Below are positions 1-7,761 of a stretch of DNA of 64,000 nt, piece by piece. This DNA is from Patiriisocius sp047730165 (GTDB lineage: Bacteria > Bacteroidota > Bacteroidia > Flavobacteriales > Flavobacteriaceae). The DNA is taken from positions 2,790,001-2,854,000 of the forward strand of contig NZ_CP159834.1 in NCBI RefSeq assembly GCF_047730165.1. Reading direction: 5' to 3'. Numbering within the stretch: the first letter of the stretch is position 1; each line of letters begins with the position of its first letter. Made by a program: the position numbers and the translations under genes. The notes beneath the pieces were generated by a model that saw nothing but the letters and a program-made list of their open reading frames with translations, did not search any database and was not told where the DNA came from.

Positions 1-575
1 ATTTTACCTACGGTAGTACTTCCTGTAAAGAAAATTTTATCAAAGTCTTGATTGAGTAGTGCTGTCGTTTCGTCAACACTCCCTTCAATAACTTTAAATA
101 TACGAGGGTCAAAAGCTTCATTGATAAGCTTCGCCATAATGCTTGAGGTTGCACTTGGCAACTCACTAGGTTTTAAAATAACCGTATTGCCAGCCGCTAT
201 TGCTGCAACTACAGGCGCAAGTGATGTTTGATAAGGGTAGTTCCAAGCCCCAATGACCAGGCAGGTCCCTAATGGTTCTGGAATGATATAACTCTTTGCA
301 GGGAAGTTGGCGATGTTAGTAGAGACCTTTTGTCTTCGCGACCATCTATGAATATTTCGTTTTGCTTCTTTGATATCCTGCTGTACAACAGCGAGCTCCG
401 TTAAATAGTTCTCAAAGGCAGATTTTTTAAAATCATCAAGTATCCCTTTGCTAAGTGCCGCTTCGTTATCCTTTAATAGCTTAGCAAGCCTGTTAAGTTC
501 GTTGATTCGAAAAGAAACATCTTTCGTCGCCTGTGAGAAAAAGAATGTTTTTTGGGCGTCGATGTGCTTTTTCAT
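1..575 (-). CDS. Aldehyde dehydrogenase family protein (N-terminal part, runs off the window)
   Basis: NAD(P)-dependent oxidation of an aldehyde to a carboxylic acid is the family role. About 190 N-terminal residues are visible on the minus strand. They include the helical start, the GAWNYP segment and a KPSE-type cofactor-binding motif, and end near FTGSTTVGK, the nucleotide-binding loop just before the catalytic region. The catalytic Cys lies outside the window. The short N-terminus and motif spelling resemble ALDH class-3-like enzymes. The start is taken at the ATG at 573-575; an in-frame ATG three codons upstream (582-584) is possible. Substrate cannot be told from this part. Confidence 0.9.
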   Translation of the reverse strand, partial: MKKHIDAQKTFFFSQATKDVSFRINELNRLAKLLKDNEAALSKGILDDFKKSAFENYLTELAVVQQDIKEAKRNIHRWSRRQKVSTNIANFPAKSYIIPEPLGTCLVIGAWNYPYQTSLAPVVAAIAAGNTVILKPSELPSATSSIMAKLINEAFDPRIFKVIEGSVDETTALLNQDFDKIFFTGSTTVGK

Positions 576-753
576 AATGATCATTATATGTATCTAAATA
601 CCATTAATTATACATATGCCTTTAGATTCACTTCGACTGCAATCAGTTTGACACTACTATAGTTAGCGGAATTTTGATCATGTCAGCCTAAGCGTATTCG
701 ATGACAGTAGATATCACAATATATTATTTTTTAACACTTCAGAATTAAAAAAT

Positions 754-1521
754 CTACCCTCTGTTACGATTAAGTACCTTATATTCTTCATAGCATTCAC
801 TGATAGCATCAAGTATCTGGAGATCATTTGCGGTACGGATAAAGTCTTCACTGTAACTGCAATTATTTAAAATTTCGTCTACATCTACGCGCTCTAATTG
901 CAGTACTGCCATCAACGTTTCGCGATCGTATTTAGATTGTAATAAGTTCCTGATGTTATCATCTTTTTTCATCTGGCGAAGTTTACTCATCTGCTTAGGA
1001 CGCTTACCAAAAACGTTATATAAGAAATCTGCAGGATTAAAAATAGCACCTAATACCTTAGAAATGGCTCCAGGCTGTTGCTGTCCACCTTCATATCCAG
1101 TACTTAAGCCAGAAATACGATAGCGGTAATTATCATAGACGGGAATTATTTTTGCATCGACCTCAACATATCCCGTGAGCTGCACAGGACGCACAATTAC
1201 CTCTTCAAGCGCAATACCAAGCTCTGTCATTTTTACTTTAATATCACCAAACTTTAACCAGTCATTGGTCACGCGTACTCTAATAGATTTAAAACCTAAG
1301 TAACTAAAGAAGAGCGTATCGTTAACCTGTGCTTGTATCTTAAACAGGCCGTCTTGATTTGAAGTGGTTCCCTTTACTTTATTGAGATTTACAATGTTTA
1401 CGTTTTCTAGTGGCTTGTCATCATTATTATTAAGGACAGTTCCTTCAATAATTAAATCTTCTTGAGCAAAGGCAAATGAAGCAACTAGGAGTAAACAAAT
1501 AAGTAGGGCAAATTTTTTCAT
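754..1521 (-). CDS. Secreted carboxypeptidase-regulatory-like domain protein
   Basis: A 255-residue exported protein. The N-terminus is a signal peptide (MKKFALLICLLLVASFAFA, then Q). About 75 residues of a CarboxypepD_reg-like beta-sandwich follow (EGTVLNNNDDKPLENVNIVN, then GLFKIQA), the domain usually found at the front of TonB-dependent receptors. The rest (about 110-255) is unassigned. I start it at the ATG at 1521 rather than 33 bases upstream, because the signal peptide then begins at Met and a TAnnTTTG box lies just upstream at 1531-1538. Such stand-alone proteins are common in Flavobacteriaceae; the exact role is unknown, probably at the cell envelope. Confidence 0.8.
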   Translation of the reverse strand: MKKFALLICLLLVASFAFAQEDLIIEGTVLNNNDDKPLENVNIVNLNKVKGTTSNQDGLFKIQAQVNDTLFFSYLGFKSIRVRVTNDWLKFGDIKVKMTELGIALEEVIVRPVQLTGYVEVDAKIIPVYDNYRYRISGLSTGYEGGQQQPGAISKVLGAIFNPADFLYNVFGKRPKQMSKLRQMKKDDNIRNLLQSKYDRETLMAVLQLERVDVDEILNNCSYSEDFIRTANDLQILDAISECYEEYKVLNRNRG

Positions 1522-1530
1522 AGTACAATA

Positions 1531-1538
1531 CAAATGTA
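1531..1538 (-). promoter_or_regulatory. Bacteroidetes -7 promoter box (TACATTTG)
   Basis: Read on the minus strand this is TACATTTG, matching the Bacteroidetes primary sigma -7 consensus TAnnTTTG. It ends nine bases before the chosen ATG of the 754-1521 gene and so argues against the longer reading frame. No clear TTTG -33 box was found at the usual distance. Confidence 0.45.
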
Positions 1539-1691
1539 CGTATATAGACGACAAATGCGAAGTAATATTTCGCTATCGATTCACAATTTACCAAATATTT
1601 AATACTCTCGCCTTTCAGCAGAATGGTTTGGAGTCTTCAAAATAAAACAAAGCTATGATTCATAATGGACGGTGTCTGTAATATACATCAT

Positions 1692-1722
1692 GAAAAAATC
1701 CGTGCCAAAATATTGACACGGA
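1692..1722 (-). terminator. Rho-independent terminator of the DEAD-box helicase gene
   Basis: On the minus strand a ten-base stem with one mismatch (TCCGTGTCAA with TTGGCACGGA, loop TATT) is followed by a run of six T. It lies about 60 bases downstream of the helicase stop codon. Confidence 0.6.
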
Positions 1723-1781
1723 CCCCTTACTTATAAATTTTATATTAATTTGCCTCCTATATCGAAGCTACATAAAAGGGT

Positions 1782-3794
1782 TTAAGAATCTCTTCTTCTA
1801 CGCCCTCCAGTACCTCCGCCAGCTGGCTTCGCTTTTCCTCTGCGTTTTCCGCTAAACTTTGACTTTCCTTCCGCTCCAGAATCTGAGCTTCCGCTAAATC
1901 TTCCACGGCTAGATGACTCACCAGAACCGCTGCTTGAGCTGCCACCAGAGTCGCTACTAGAACTTCCGCCATAACCACCGTCACCGCTTCTTTTTCCTTT
2001 GTAACCTCCGCCGCCACTTCCACCGCTGCTTCTACCGCCACCGCCGTAACCACCGTCACCACTCCTTTTCCCTTTGTAACCGCCACCGCCACCACTTCCG
2101 CCGCTGCGACCTCTTCCTCTGTCTCTATCACGACCTCCGCCATCACGACGACCTCCGCCACTACGACCTCCGCCACTGCGACCTCCGCCACCGCCTCCGC
2201 GACCTCCAGAAGATTCTTCTACATTTACTTTGCGGCCTTCTATTTCAAAATCTGCAAAAACACTTGTTACAAGATCTTTATGTTGTTCATCCACATTAAA
2301 GAATGAGAATGCGTCTTTTACATCTACTTTATACACATCATCCTTCCCTAAGTTAAGGACATCCTTCAGCATATCTTTCAGCGTCATCCAGTTATAATCA
2401 TCCTTCTCTCCTATGTTTAAGAAGAAACGAACACTCCCTGTATCATCTCTGTAATCTTTCTCGTGGCCAGCTTGAACATTAATGTCTTTAGCCTTATTAT
2501 AATAATTGTAGAAACGCGTAAACTCTACAGAAAAGAATTTTTTAATCAATTCTTCTTTGCTAAAATCTTCTAATGCTTCATTGATACTAGGCAAATAAGC
2601 CTCAATATCATCATTGATTTCAGTATCCTTGATGTTATTTGCTAAGTGCATTAATTGCTTCTCACAAATATCCATCCCAGAAGGAACTTCTTTTACCGCA
2701 AATTGCTTTTGTATCTTTTTCTCAATACTTCTAATCTTACGCACTTCACTTTTAGATACAATCACGATAGAAATACCCTCTTTACCAGCACGACCTGTAC
2801 GACCACTTCGGTGCGTATACGTTTCTATTTCATCTGGTAACTGATAATTGATTACGTGAGTAATATCATCTACATCGATACCACGAGCAGCAACATCTGT
2901 CGCAACCATCATTTGAATTTGACGACTACGGAATTGCTTCATCACAATATCGCGTTGATTCTGACTCAAATCTCCGTGGATTGCTCCGGCGTTATAACCA
3001 TCTGCGATTAATTGCTCTGCTACTTTTTGTGTATCACGTTTTGTTCTACAGAATACAACAGAAAAGATATCTGGATTTGCATCCGCAAGACGCTTTAAGG
3101 CTTGGTAACGATCACGCGCGTTCACTAGATAGTATTCGTGTGATACATTTTCAGACCCAATGTTTTTAGACCCTACAGTAATTTCCTGTGGCTCGTACAT
3201 AAATTCTCTAGCGATGCTAGATACTTCTCTTGGCATCGTTGCACTAAATAACCATGTGTTTTTCTCTTGTGGAGAATGCGATAAAATCTCTGTGATATCT
3301 TCATGGAAACCCATGTTCAACATCTCATCTGCTTCATCTAAAACACAATACTGTATTTTAGAGATATCGATCATTCTACGACTTATCATATCTTTCATAC
3401 GACCAGGCGTAGCTACAATTACTTGCGCTCCTTTTTTAATCTGGCGTGCTTGATCTTGAATACTCGCACCACCATAAATAGCAACCACGTTAAGTCCTTT
3501 CATATACTTACCGTAATTCTTCATCTCATTGGTGATCTGCATACACAGTTCTCGTGTAGGCGATAGTATCAAGCCTTGAGTCGTGCGGCTATCTACATCT
3601 ATTTTCTGCAACATTGGAAAACCAAATGCTGCTGTTTTTCCTGTACCTGTTTGTGCTAGTGCAACGAGATCTGTCTCGTTTTCTAGAAGGATAGGAATTG
3701 CTTGTTCTTGTACTTCAGATGGTGTTTCAAAACCTAAATCTGTAATGGCTTGTAGTAATTCATCGTTGAGCCCCAACGCTTTAAATGCTGACAT
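1782..3794 (-). CDS. deaD: DEAD-box ATP-dependent RNA helicase with Gly/Arg-rich tail
   Basis: ATP-dependent RNA unwinding, with likely roles in ribosome assembly and RNA turnover at low temperature. All helicase motifs are visible in order: AQTGTGKT, PTREL, TPGR, DEAD, SAT, the HGDLSQNQRD region, VATDVAARGID and HRSGRTGR. Residues about 455-530 look like a DbpA-type RNA-binding domain. From about residue 540 to the end (670) the protein is almost only Gly, Arg, Ser and Lys, with the repeated unit KGKRSGDGGYGG; such RGG tails bind RNA without sequence preference. The strongest neighbouring signal is a promoter box about 125 bases upstream, leaving a long 5' leader as in cold-shock helicase genes (inference). 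The symbol follows the family; csdA/rhlE-type names are equally used. Confidence 0.93.
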   Translation of the reverse strand: MSAFKALGLNDELLQAITDLGFETPSEVQEQAIPILLENETDLVALAQTGTGKTAAFGFPMLQKIDVDSRTTQGLILSPTRELCMQITNEMKNYGKYMKGLNVVAIYGGASIQDQARQIKKGAQVIVATPGRMKDMISRRMIDISKIQYCVLDEADEMLNMGFHEDITEILSHSPQEKNTWLFSATMPREVSSIAREFMYEPQEITVGSKNIGSENVSHEYYLVNARDRYQALKRLADANPDIFSVVFCRTKRDTQKVAEQLIADGYNAGAIHGDLSQNQRDIVMKQFRSRQIQMMVATDVAARGIDVDDITHVINYQLPDEIETYTHRSGRTGRAGKEGISIVIVSKSEVRKIRSIEKKIQKQFAVKEVPSGMDICEKQLMHLANNIKDTEINDDIEAYLPSINEALEDFSKEELIKKFFSVEFTRFYNYYNKAKDINVQAGHEKDYRDDTGSVRFFLNIGEKDDYNWMTLKDMLKDVLNLGKDDVYKVDVKDAFSFFNVDEQHKDLVTSVFADFEIEGRKVNVEESSGGRGGGGGGRSGGGRSGGGRRDGGGRDRDRGRGRSGGSGGGGGYKGKRSGDGGYGGGGRSSGGSGGGGYKGKRSGDGGYGGSSSSDSGGSSSSGSGESSSRGRFSGSSDSGAEGKSKFSGKRRGKAKPAGGGTGGRRRRDS
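1975..2110. repeat. 75-bp imperfect tandem repeat inside the helicase Gly-rich tail
   Basis: Near-identical stretches starting with CCACCGTCACC at 1975 and 2050 repeat with a 75-base period, encoding 25 residues that contain KGKRSGDGGYGG. The repeats keep frame, so copy number can change without breaking the gene. Confidence 0.65.
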
Positions 3795-3918
3795 TTTTTT
3801 ATAGTCTATATGTTATTTGTGTGCTGTGGGAAGCAATCGACAAAAACCTACGACTTCACTTTTAGCACTACCTCTCCCTGAGGATTTTTACCTACGTTGC
3901 ATTTCTGCTAACGCGGTG

Positions 3919-3926
3919 CAAAAGTA
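3919..3926 (-). promoter_or_regulatory. Bacteroidetes -7 promoter box (TACTTTTG) for the helicase gene
   Basis: On the minus strand TACTTTTG matches TAnnTTTG. It lies 124 bases upstream of the helicase ATG, so the transcript would carry a leader of roughly 120 nt. The leader holds a potential small hairpin around CCTC...GAGG (about 3870-3882). Prediction only. Confidence 0.4.
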
Positions 3927-4042
3927 ATCTAATTGTTTGATATATCGGGTTTTTAGTGATTTATTTTCAATTCTAAAATATGAAGTCTTTATAATCGTTC
4001 TACCCCCGCACTCTAATTAGCACCCGTCAAGGGGCAACAGTC

Positions 4043-4252
4043 TTAGAACTGACAAATATATGGTTTATTTAGAGCATCACTATGGATTAATACACCTGTA
4101 TAATCATTCACAAAGTATTCGTCACCCCAGTCATTACATCGTACTTCAGAAAATTTAATACTTTGAAACCTTTGATTTAAGTTTAGTTTTTTAAAAGCTT
4201 CAAGATGCACATAAACATCATCCACCTCTATAAATATCATCGAATTTTCCAT
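4043..4252 (-). pseudogene. Fragment of a VOC (glyoxalase/bleomycin-resistance) family protein
   Basis: The 69-residue frame matches only the C-terminal half of a VOC-fold protein: a beta strand (MIFIEVDDVYVH), helix, then a YFVNDYTGVLIH strand with the terminal pattern of this family. The N-terminal half is absent upstream, and the last ten residues (from SDALNKPY) do not look like the family. I read it as a decayed remnant rather than a functional small gene. A short stand-alone product cannot be excluded. Confidence 0.45.
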
Positions 4253-4425
4253 CTACTCCTTCACCTAAGCATCATACAAATAAAAGCCGAAAGCAGCTAT
4301 GTTAAAAAGGGACATTGTTTGATTCTTGTGTATTTCAGAAAAACCAAAGACCATATAATAGGCTCTTGACAGATTAAAATATTTACTACCTATAAATGAT
4401 CTTCTGTATCATATATAATCTTTCA

Positions 4426-4998
4426 TTAGACAGTTAGATAGTGGATAAGTTGGCGCATCGCCTTTCCTCTATGACCTATGGTGCTTTTTTCTAACATAGA
4501 CATTTCTGCAAAGGTTACTTTTCCATCATTAGGAAGAAAAATAGGGTCATAGCCAAAGCCTTTATCACCGCTACGCTTCTCAGTAATCACACCGTCACAC
4601 ACCCCTAGAAACAAAACTTCATGATGGTCCATAGCTAATGCGATCGCTGTCTTAAAACTGGCAGAACGGTTTACTTTAAACTCAAGATTTTTGAGCAACT
4701 TGTCCATGTTCTCCTCTGACGTAGCGTTTTCACCTGCATAACGTGCACTATAAACACCTGGCTCGCCAAACAAACTTTTCACCTCAAGCCCAGTATCATC
4801 TGCAAAACAGTTCATGTTATAATAGACACGCACATGTTCTGCCTTTAACCTAGCATTCCCCTCTATCGTATCTGCCGTCTCTGGAATCTCCTCGTCACAG
4901 CCTATATCTGTCAAGCTTAGGAGCTCTATGTGTGATGGAAGCAACAATTGCACTTCTTTAAATTTGTTCTGGTTATGGGTGGCAAAAACGAGTTTCAT
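4426..4998 (-). CDS. rdgB: Non-canonical purine NTP pyrophosphatase (RdgB/HAM1)
   Basis: Hydrolyses ITP, dITP and XTP to the monophosphates, keeping deaminated purines out of nucleic acids. The protein (190 residues, normal length) opens with the MKLVFATHNQNKFKE signature, which holds the substrate-binding Asn/Lys. It continues with FADDTGLEV (acidic metal site), GVYSARYAGE, GFGYDPIF and the C-terminal STIGHRGKAM motif, all diagnostic. It stands alone on the minus strand with no close partner; the next minus gene upstream is a decayed VOC gene. The ATG at 4996-4998 gives the expected N-terminus. Confidence 0.96.
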   Translation of the reverse strand: MKLVFATHNQNKFKEVQLLLPSHIELLSLTDIGCDEEIPETADTIEGNARLKAEHVRVYYNMNCFADDTGLEVKSLFGEPGVYSARYAGENATSEENMDKLLKNLEFKVNRSASFKTAIALAMDHHEVLFLGVCDGVITEKRSGDKGFGYDPIFLPNDGKVTFAEMSMLEKSTIGHRGKAMRQLIHYLTV

Positions 4999-5220
4999 TT
5001 ATGAATAGTAGTTAATGGTTAGTATTTAGTGGTGAGCAGAAAATGGAGTATGAAGTGAAATTTATAAATTTTCCGCAACGAATATAAGACCCTTTTACAT
5101 TTTACTTTCTATGTTTAGCATTTTATATTTCGTCTTGCTTCCTACTTCTTGCTTCCCATTATAAGAGCAAATATTCAGGCTATCCCAAATCAATGCTTAC
5201 ACCCTTAATAAAACACTCTT

Positions 5221-5550
5221 TTACTCCTTCGAGTGCATCGGGATCCTATCCCCTTCGCTATCAATAATAACAGCCATGTTGCAATGGTCTGGGGAGATCT
5301 CTGTTTTGCCTTGTCTTATTTTTCCAGCGGCGTTTTCTATTCTGTCTAACTCCACTTGTAGGTTTACACAACTAAAATAAACGAGTGTTCCTTTTTCGTT
5401 GGGCTGCTTTAGCCCAATAGACGTTACCGTTACTTGGCAGCCAGCCCATCAATACACCCTTACTTCTACATCAAAAACGCTTTTACAAAACTGCTTTGCG
5501 CGGTCCATAATATTTATAGGGATTTCAAACCAGCCTACGGTGTTGTAATT
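5221..5550 (-). pseudogene. VOC family protein, disrupted by an in-frame stop
   Basis: On the minus strand the frame beginning NTVGWFEIPINIMDRAKQF is the typical start of a short VOC protein. It is interrupted by TGA at 5449-5451. The same frame then resumes with KGTLVYFSCVNLQVELDRIE and ends DSEGDRIPMHSKE-stop, the expected C-terminus. About 20 residues of the normal family sequence around the stop are also missing or altered. The gene is therefore broken, yet both halves remain clear. Its natural role would have been a small metal-dependent lyase or binding protein of unknown substrate. Confidence 0.7.
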
Positions 5551-5557
5551 TTAAATA

Positions 5558-6226
5558 CTATTGCTCCTTAAGGGTTCTTGTTTCGTAAAAGCGGTCGATG
5601 ATCTTTTTGTAACTCTTTATAGTGTTCTTCGCCCATTGCAGTTCGAGCTCCAGCTTTTCTTCTTCGGAAAGCTGCCAGTCAAGACCACTCAGCTTCATCT
5701 TTGTAACTAGGTACTGCATAATGATCGCAGCAGACACCGAAATATTCAAACTCTCTGTAAAGCCATGCATTGGTATTTTAATCAAGGCATCTGCTTGCTC
5801 TAAAACACTCTCAGTCAAACCATCTTTTTCTGTTCCAAAAAACAATGCACTCTTTTTAGTAAAATCAAAATCGTGTAAATAACTAGCATCTGCATGCGGC
5901 GAGGTCGCGACTATCTGATAGCCTTGCGCCTTTAAGGTTTCCATACAAGTATTCATGTTATTATGCCGGTGCAGTGTTACCCACTTTTGCGAACCCATGG
6001 CAATCTCCTTATCCACACTTTTACCGATGCGCTCTTCTACGAGATGCAAGTCTTGAATCCCAAAGGCATCACAGGACCGCATCACGGCACTGGTATTATG
6101 AATCTGATATACATCTTCTGCAACCACTGTAAAATGCTTGGTGCGCTCACAGAGAATCTTGTCAAATCGTTCTTTGCGCTCTTCGGTTAAGAAGCCTTTT
6201 AAATGTTCTAATAATGCTATGTCCAA
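5558..6226 (-). CDS. trmH: TrmH-family RNA 2'-O-ribose methyltransferase
   Basis: SPOUT-class SAM-dependent methylase, most like tRNA (Gm18) 2'-O-methyltransferase. Motif 1 is seen as YQIHNTSAVMRSCDAFGIQ (the N...R dyad), motif 2 as FFGTEKDGLTE, and motif 3 as ESLNISVSAAIIMQYL, forming the trefoil-knot SAM site. The length (222 residues) and the C-terminal extension after the knot fit TrmH rather than the L30e-fused rRNA enzymes (RlmB type). The gene sits directly upstream of the broken VOC gene, sharing no obvious operon. Assignment to tRNA rather than rRNA is inference from family length. Confidence 0.85.
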   Translation of the reverse strand: MDIALLEHLKGFLTEERKERFDKILCERTKHFTVVAEDVYQIHNTSAVMRSCDAFGIQDLHLVEERIGKSVDKEIAMGSQKWVTLHRHNNMNTCMETLKAQGYQIVATSPHADASYLHDFDFTKKSALFFGTEKDGLTESVLEQADALIKIPMHGFTESLNISVSAAIIMQYLVTKMKLSGLDWQLSEEEKLELELQWAKNTIKSYKKIIDRFYETRTLKEQ

Positions 6227-6435
6227 TTTTTAATTTAATTTAGGATTAAAAATAAGGAAACAAGGGACAATGTAAAAATGGATGGAGGGTTAATTGTTGT
6301 GAAATCTTTTTGTCACTTTTAGAGTACTTGGAAAAAGATAGTAGCGTGTGAGTTATAAAATGAAAATATTAAACAGACCAGGGAATACTCGAGCTTTCCT
6401 ATATTAGCGAATACAAGGACAATAATCAAAATGTA

Positions 6436-7113
6436 ATGAAAATAGCAATACTAACAGGTGCTGGTATGAGCGCAGAAAGCGGACTAAAAACTTTTAGAGA
6501 CTCTAATGGCCTTTGGGAAGGACACGACGTGATGGAGGTAGCAACACCAGAAGGTTTTGCTCGTAATCCAGCTTTGGTACTTGACTTCTACAACCAACGT
6601 AGACGTCAATTACTGAAGGTACAACCTAATGCAGCACACCTTGCTTTAGCGCGACTGCAAGAGGATCACGACGTTCATATTATAACCCAAAACGTAGATG
6701 ACCTTCATGAACGTGCTGGAAACAAACACGTGCTCCACCTCCACGGCGAACTCCTTAAAGCACATAGCTCCGGTAATGCCCAAAACATAAAACATTGGGA
6801 CAAAGACATCCTGCTAGGTGACTGCTGCGAAAAAGGCCATCAATGGCGACCGCATATCGTATGGTTTGGCGAGGCCGTTCCCGCGATGGATGAAGCAATA
6901 GGTATTGTTGAAAATGCAGCAATCCTAATTATAGTGGGAACCTCGATGCAAGTCTATCCCGCAGCTGGCTTAATGGAATATGCTCCTGCCTACGCAAAGC
7001 TTTATTTTGTAGACCCTAATCCTTCACTTTCTTCAAATAAGCAACTCACCGTGATTGCCGAAAACGCTACTACTGGCGTTGAAAAGGTACTTAAATTGAT
7101 TAATGATCTTTAA
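6436..7113 (+). CDS. cobB: Sirtuin NAD-dependent protein deacylase, zinc-cysteine-poor form
   Basis: Removes acyl groups from lysines using NAD. The Rossmann start TGAGMSAESGLKTFRD, the TQNVDDLHERAG motif and the catalytic His (LHLHGEL, about residue 103) are all present. FYNQRR gives Tyr52 and Arg55 with the Y-x-x-R spacing that marks class III sirtuins preferring succinyl/malonyl groups. The usual four zinc cysteines are reduced to an adjacent pair (Cys130-Cys131), so the structural zinc is probably lost; I recall this as usual in Bacteroidetes. The small size (225 residues) fits. No partner enzyme is adjacent. Confidence 0.93.
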   Translation: MKIAILTGAGMSAESGLKTFRDSNGLWEGHDVMEVATPEGFARNPALVLDFYNQRRRQLLKVQPNAAHLALARLQEDHDVHIITQNVDDLHERAGNKHVLHLHGELLKAHSSGNAQNIKHWDKDILLGDCCEKGHQWRPHIVWFGEAVPAMDEAIGIVENAAILIIVGTSMQVYPAAGLMEYAPAYAKLYFVDPNPSLSSNKQLTVIAENATTGVEKVLKLINDL

Positions 7114-7164
7114 GGAGGATTTTACATACAAAAGAAAGAATGACGAATTTCTAATCTTGATCAT

Positions 7165-7716
7165 ATGAACTACGCTAAAGCATACTGAGCAAATAGACTC
7201 GCGGGAGCGCAATGGGTGATGAAACATCCTGAGACCTTGCCAGAATTAATTGATTATGTCTACCTCAAAACACAAGAAGAAAATAATCACAAAGCCGCTT
7301 GAATACTCGAGTTTATGGTATTGGGAAACCTAAGCCTACTGTACCCGCATCTGGACTTATTTTTTAAAGGCATCACATTTCCGAAGAAAGACCAAACAGT
7401 AAGACCCTTGGCAAATATCTCTGAAAAACTATGCCTTGCTTATTATAAAAACTCTAAGAAATACGTCAAACCGCCTTTGACAGCAGCACATAAAGAGGTC
7501 CTAGTCGGGGCGAGTTTTGACTGGATCATAGCAGACAAAAAAAGTAGCTTGCCCCACACACGCACACACATCACGATCTGCCTGTACCACATAGGCAAAG
7601 AAATAGACTGGATTCACCTAGAATTAAAAATCATCCTTGAGCAGAAAACACCAACAGGATCTGCCGGCTATAAAAACCAAGCAGAAAAAATAATTTCCAT
7701 GATTACAAACAGATAG
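7165..7716 (+). pseudogene. Decayed HEAT-like conserved Bacteroidetes protein
   Basis: One frame reads through the whole stretch but carries TGA at 7186-7188 and 7300-7302; the second replaces a Trp in a HKAAW-type motif. The readable parts (MKHPETLPELIDYVYLKTQ, PHLDLFFKGI, ASFDWIIADKK, GKEIDWIHLELK) match a helical-repeat family of Bacteroidetes often mislabelled adenylosuccinate lyase. Around 7540-7590 the expected VAxxAYAM segment appears only after removing a base from a run of seven A, so there are also frame slips. The intact 3' part (7315-7716, 133 codons) could be mistaken for a gene. Confidence 0.6.
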
Positions 7717-7749
7717 TGTTAATTGCAATGCCGTTAAATCGGGACTATT

Positions 7750-7757
7750 TATCTTTG
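7750..7757 (+). promoter_or_regulatory. Bacteroidetes -7 promoter box (TATCTTTG) for the ABC exporter
   Basis: TATCTTTG matches TAnnTTTG and ends four bases before the ATG at 7762. That is the same spacing as in front of 47745 and 60584. A TTG lies 24 bases upstream (7723-7725). If used, the mRNA would start at or just at the ATG, i.e. be nearly leaderless. Confidence 0.45.
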
Positions 7758-7761
7758 TAAG

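Noticed and set aside
1975..2110. CRISPR-like array
   Set aside because: The only regular repeats are in-frame coding repeats in the helicase tail; no spacer-repeat structure or cas gene was seen anywhere.
1757..2191. A long minus-strand frame rich in Ala, Val and Glu opposite the Gly-rich helicase tail region
   Set aside because: It is another frame of the GGC/CGT-rich repeat of the helicase tail; composition is an artefact and there is no start context or homology.
7165..7716. Reassigned TGA codons (for example TGA = Trp) in the HEAT-like gene
   Set aside because: Many genes in the window use TGA as a normal stop and TGG for Trp; other damage in the same gene points to decay.
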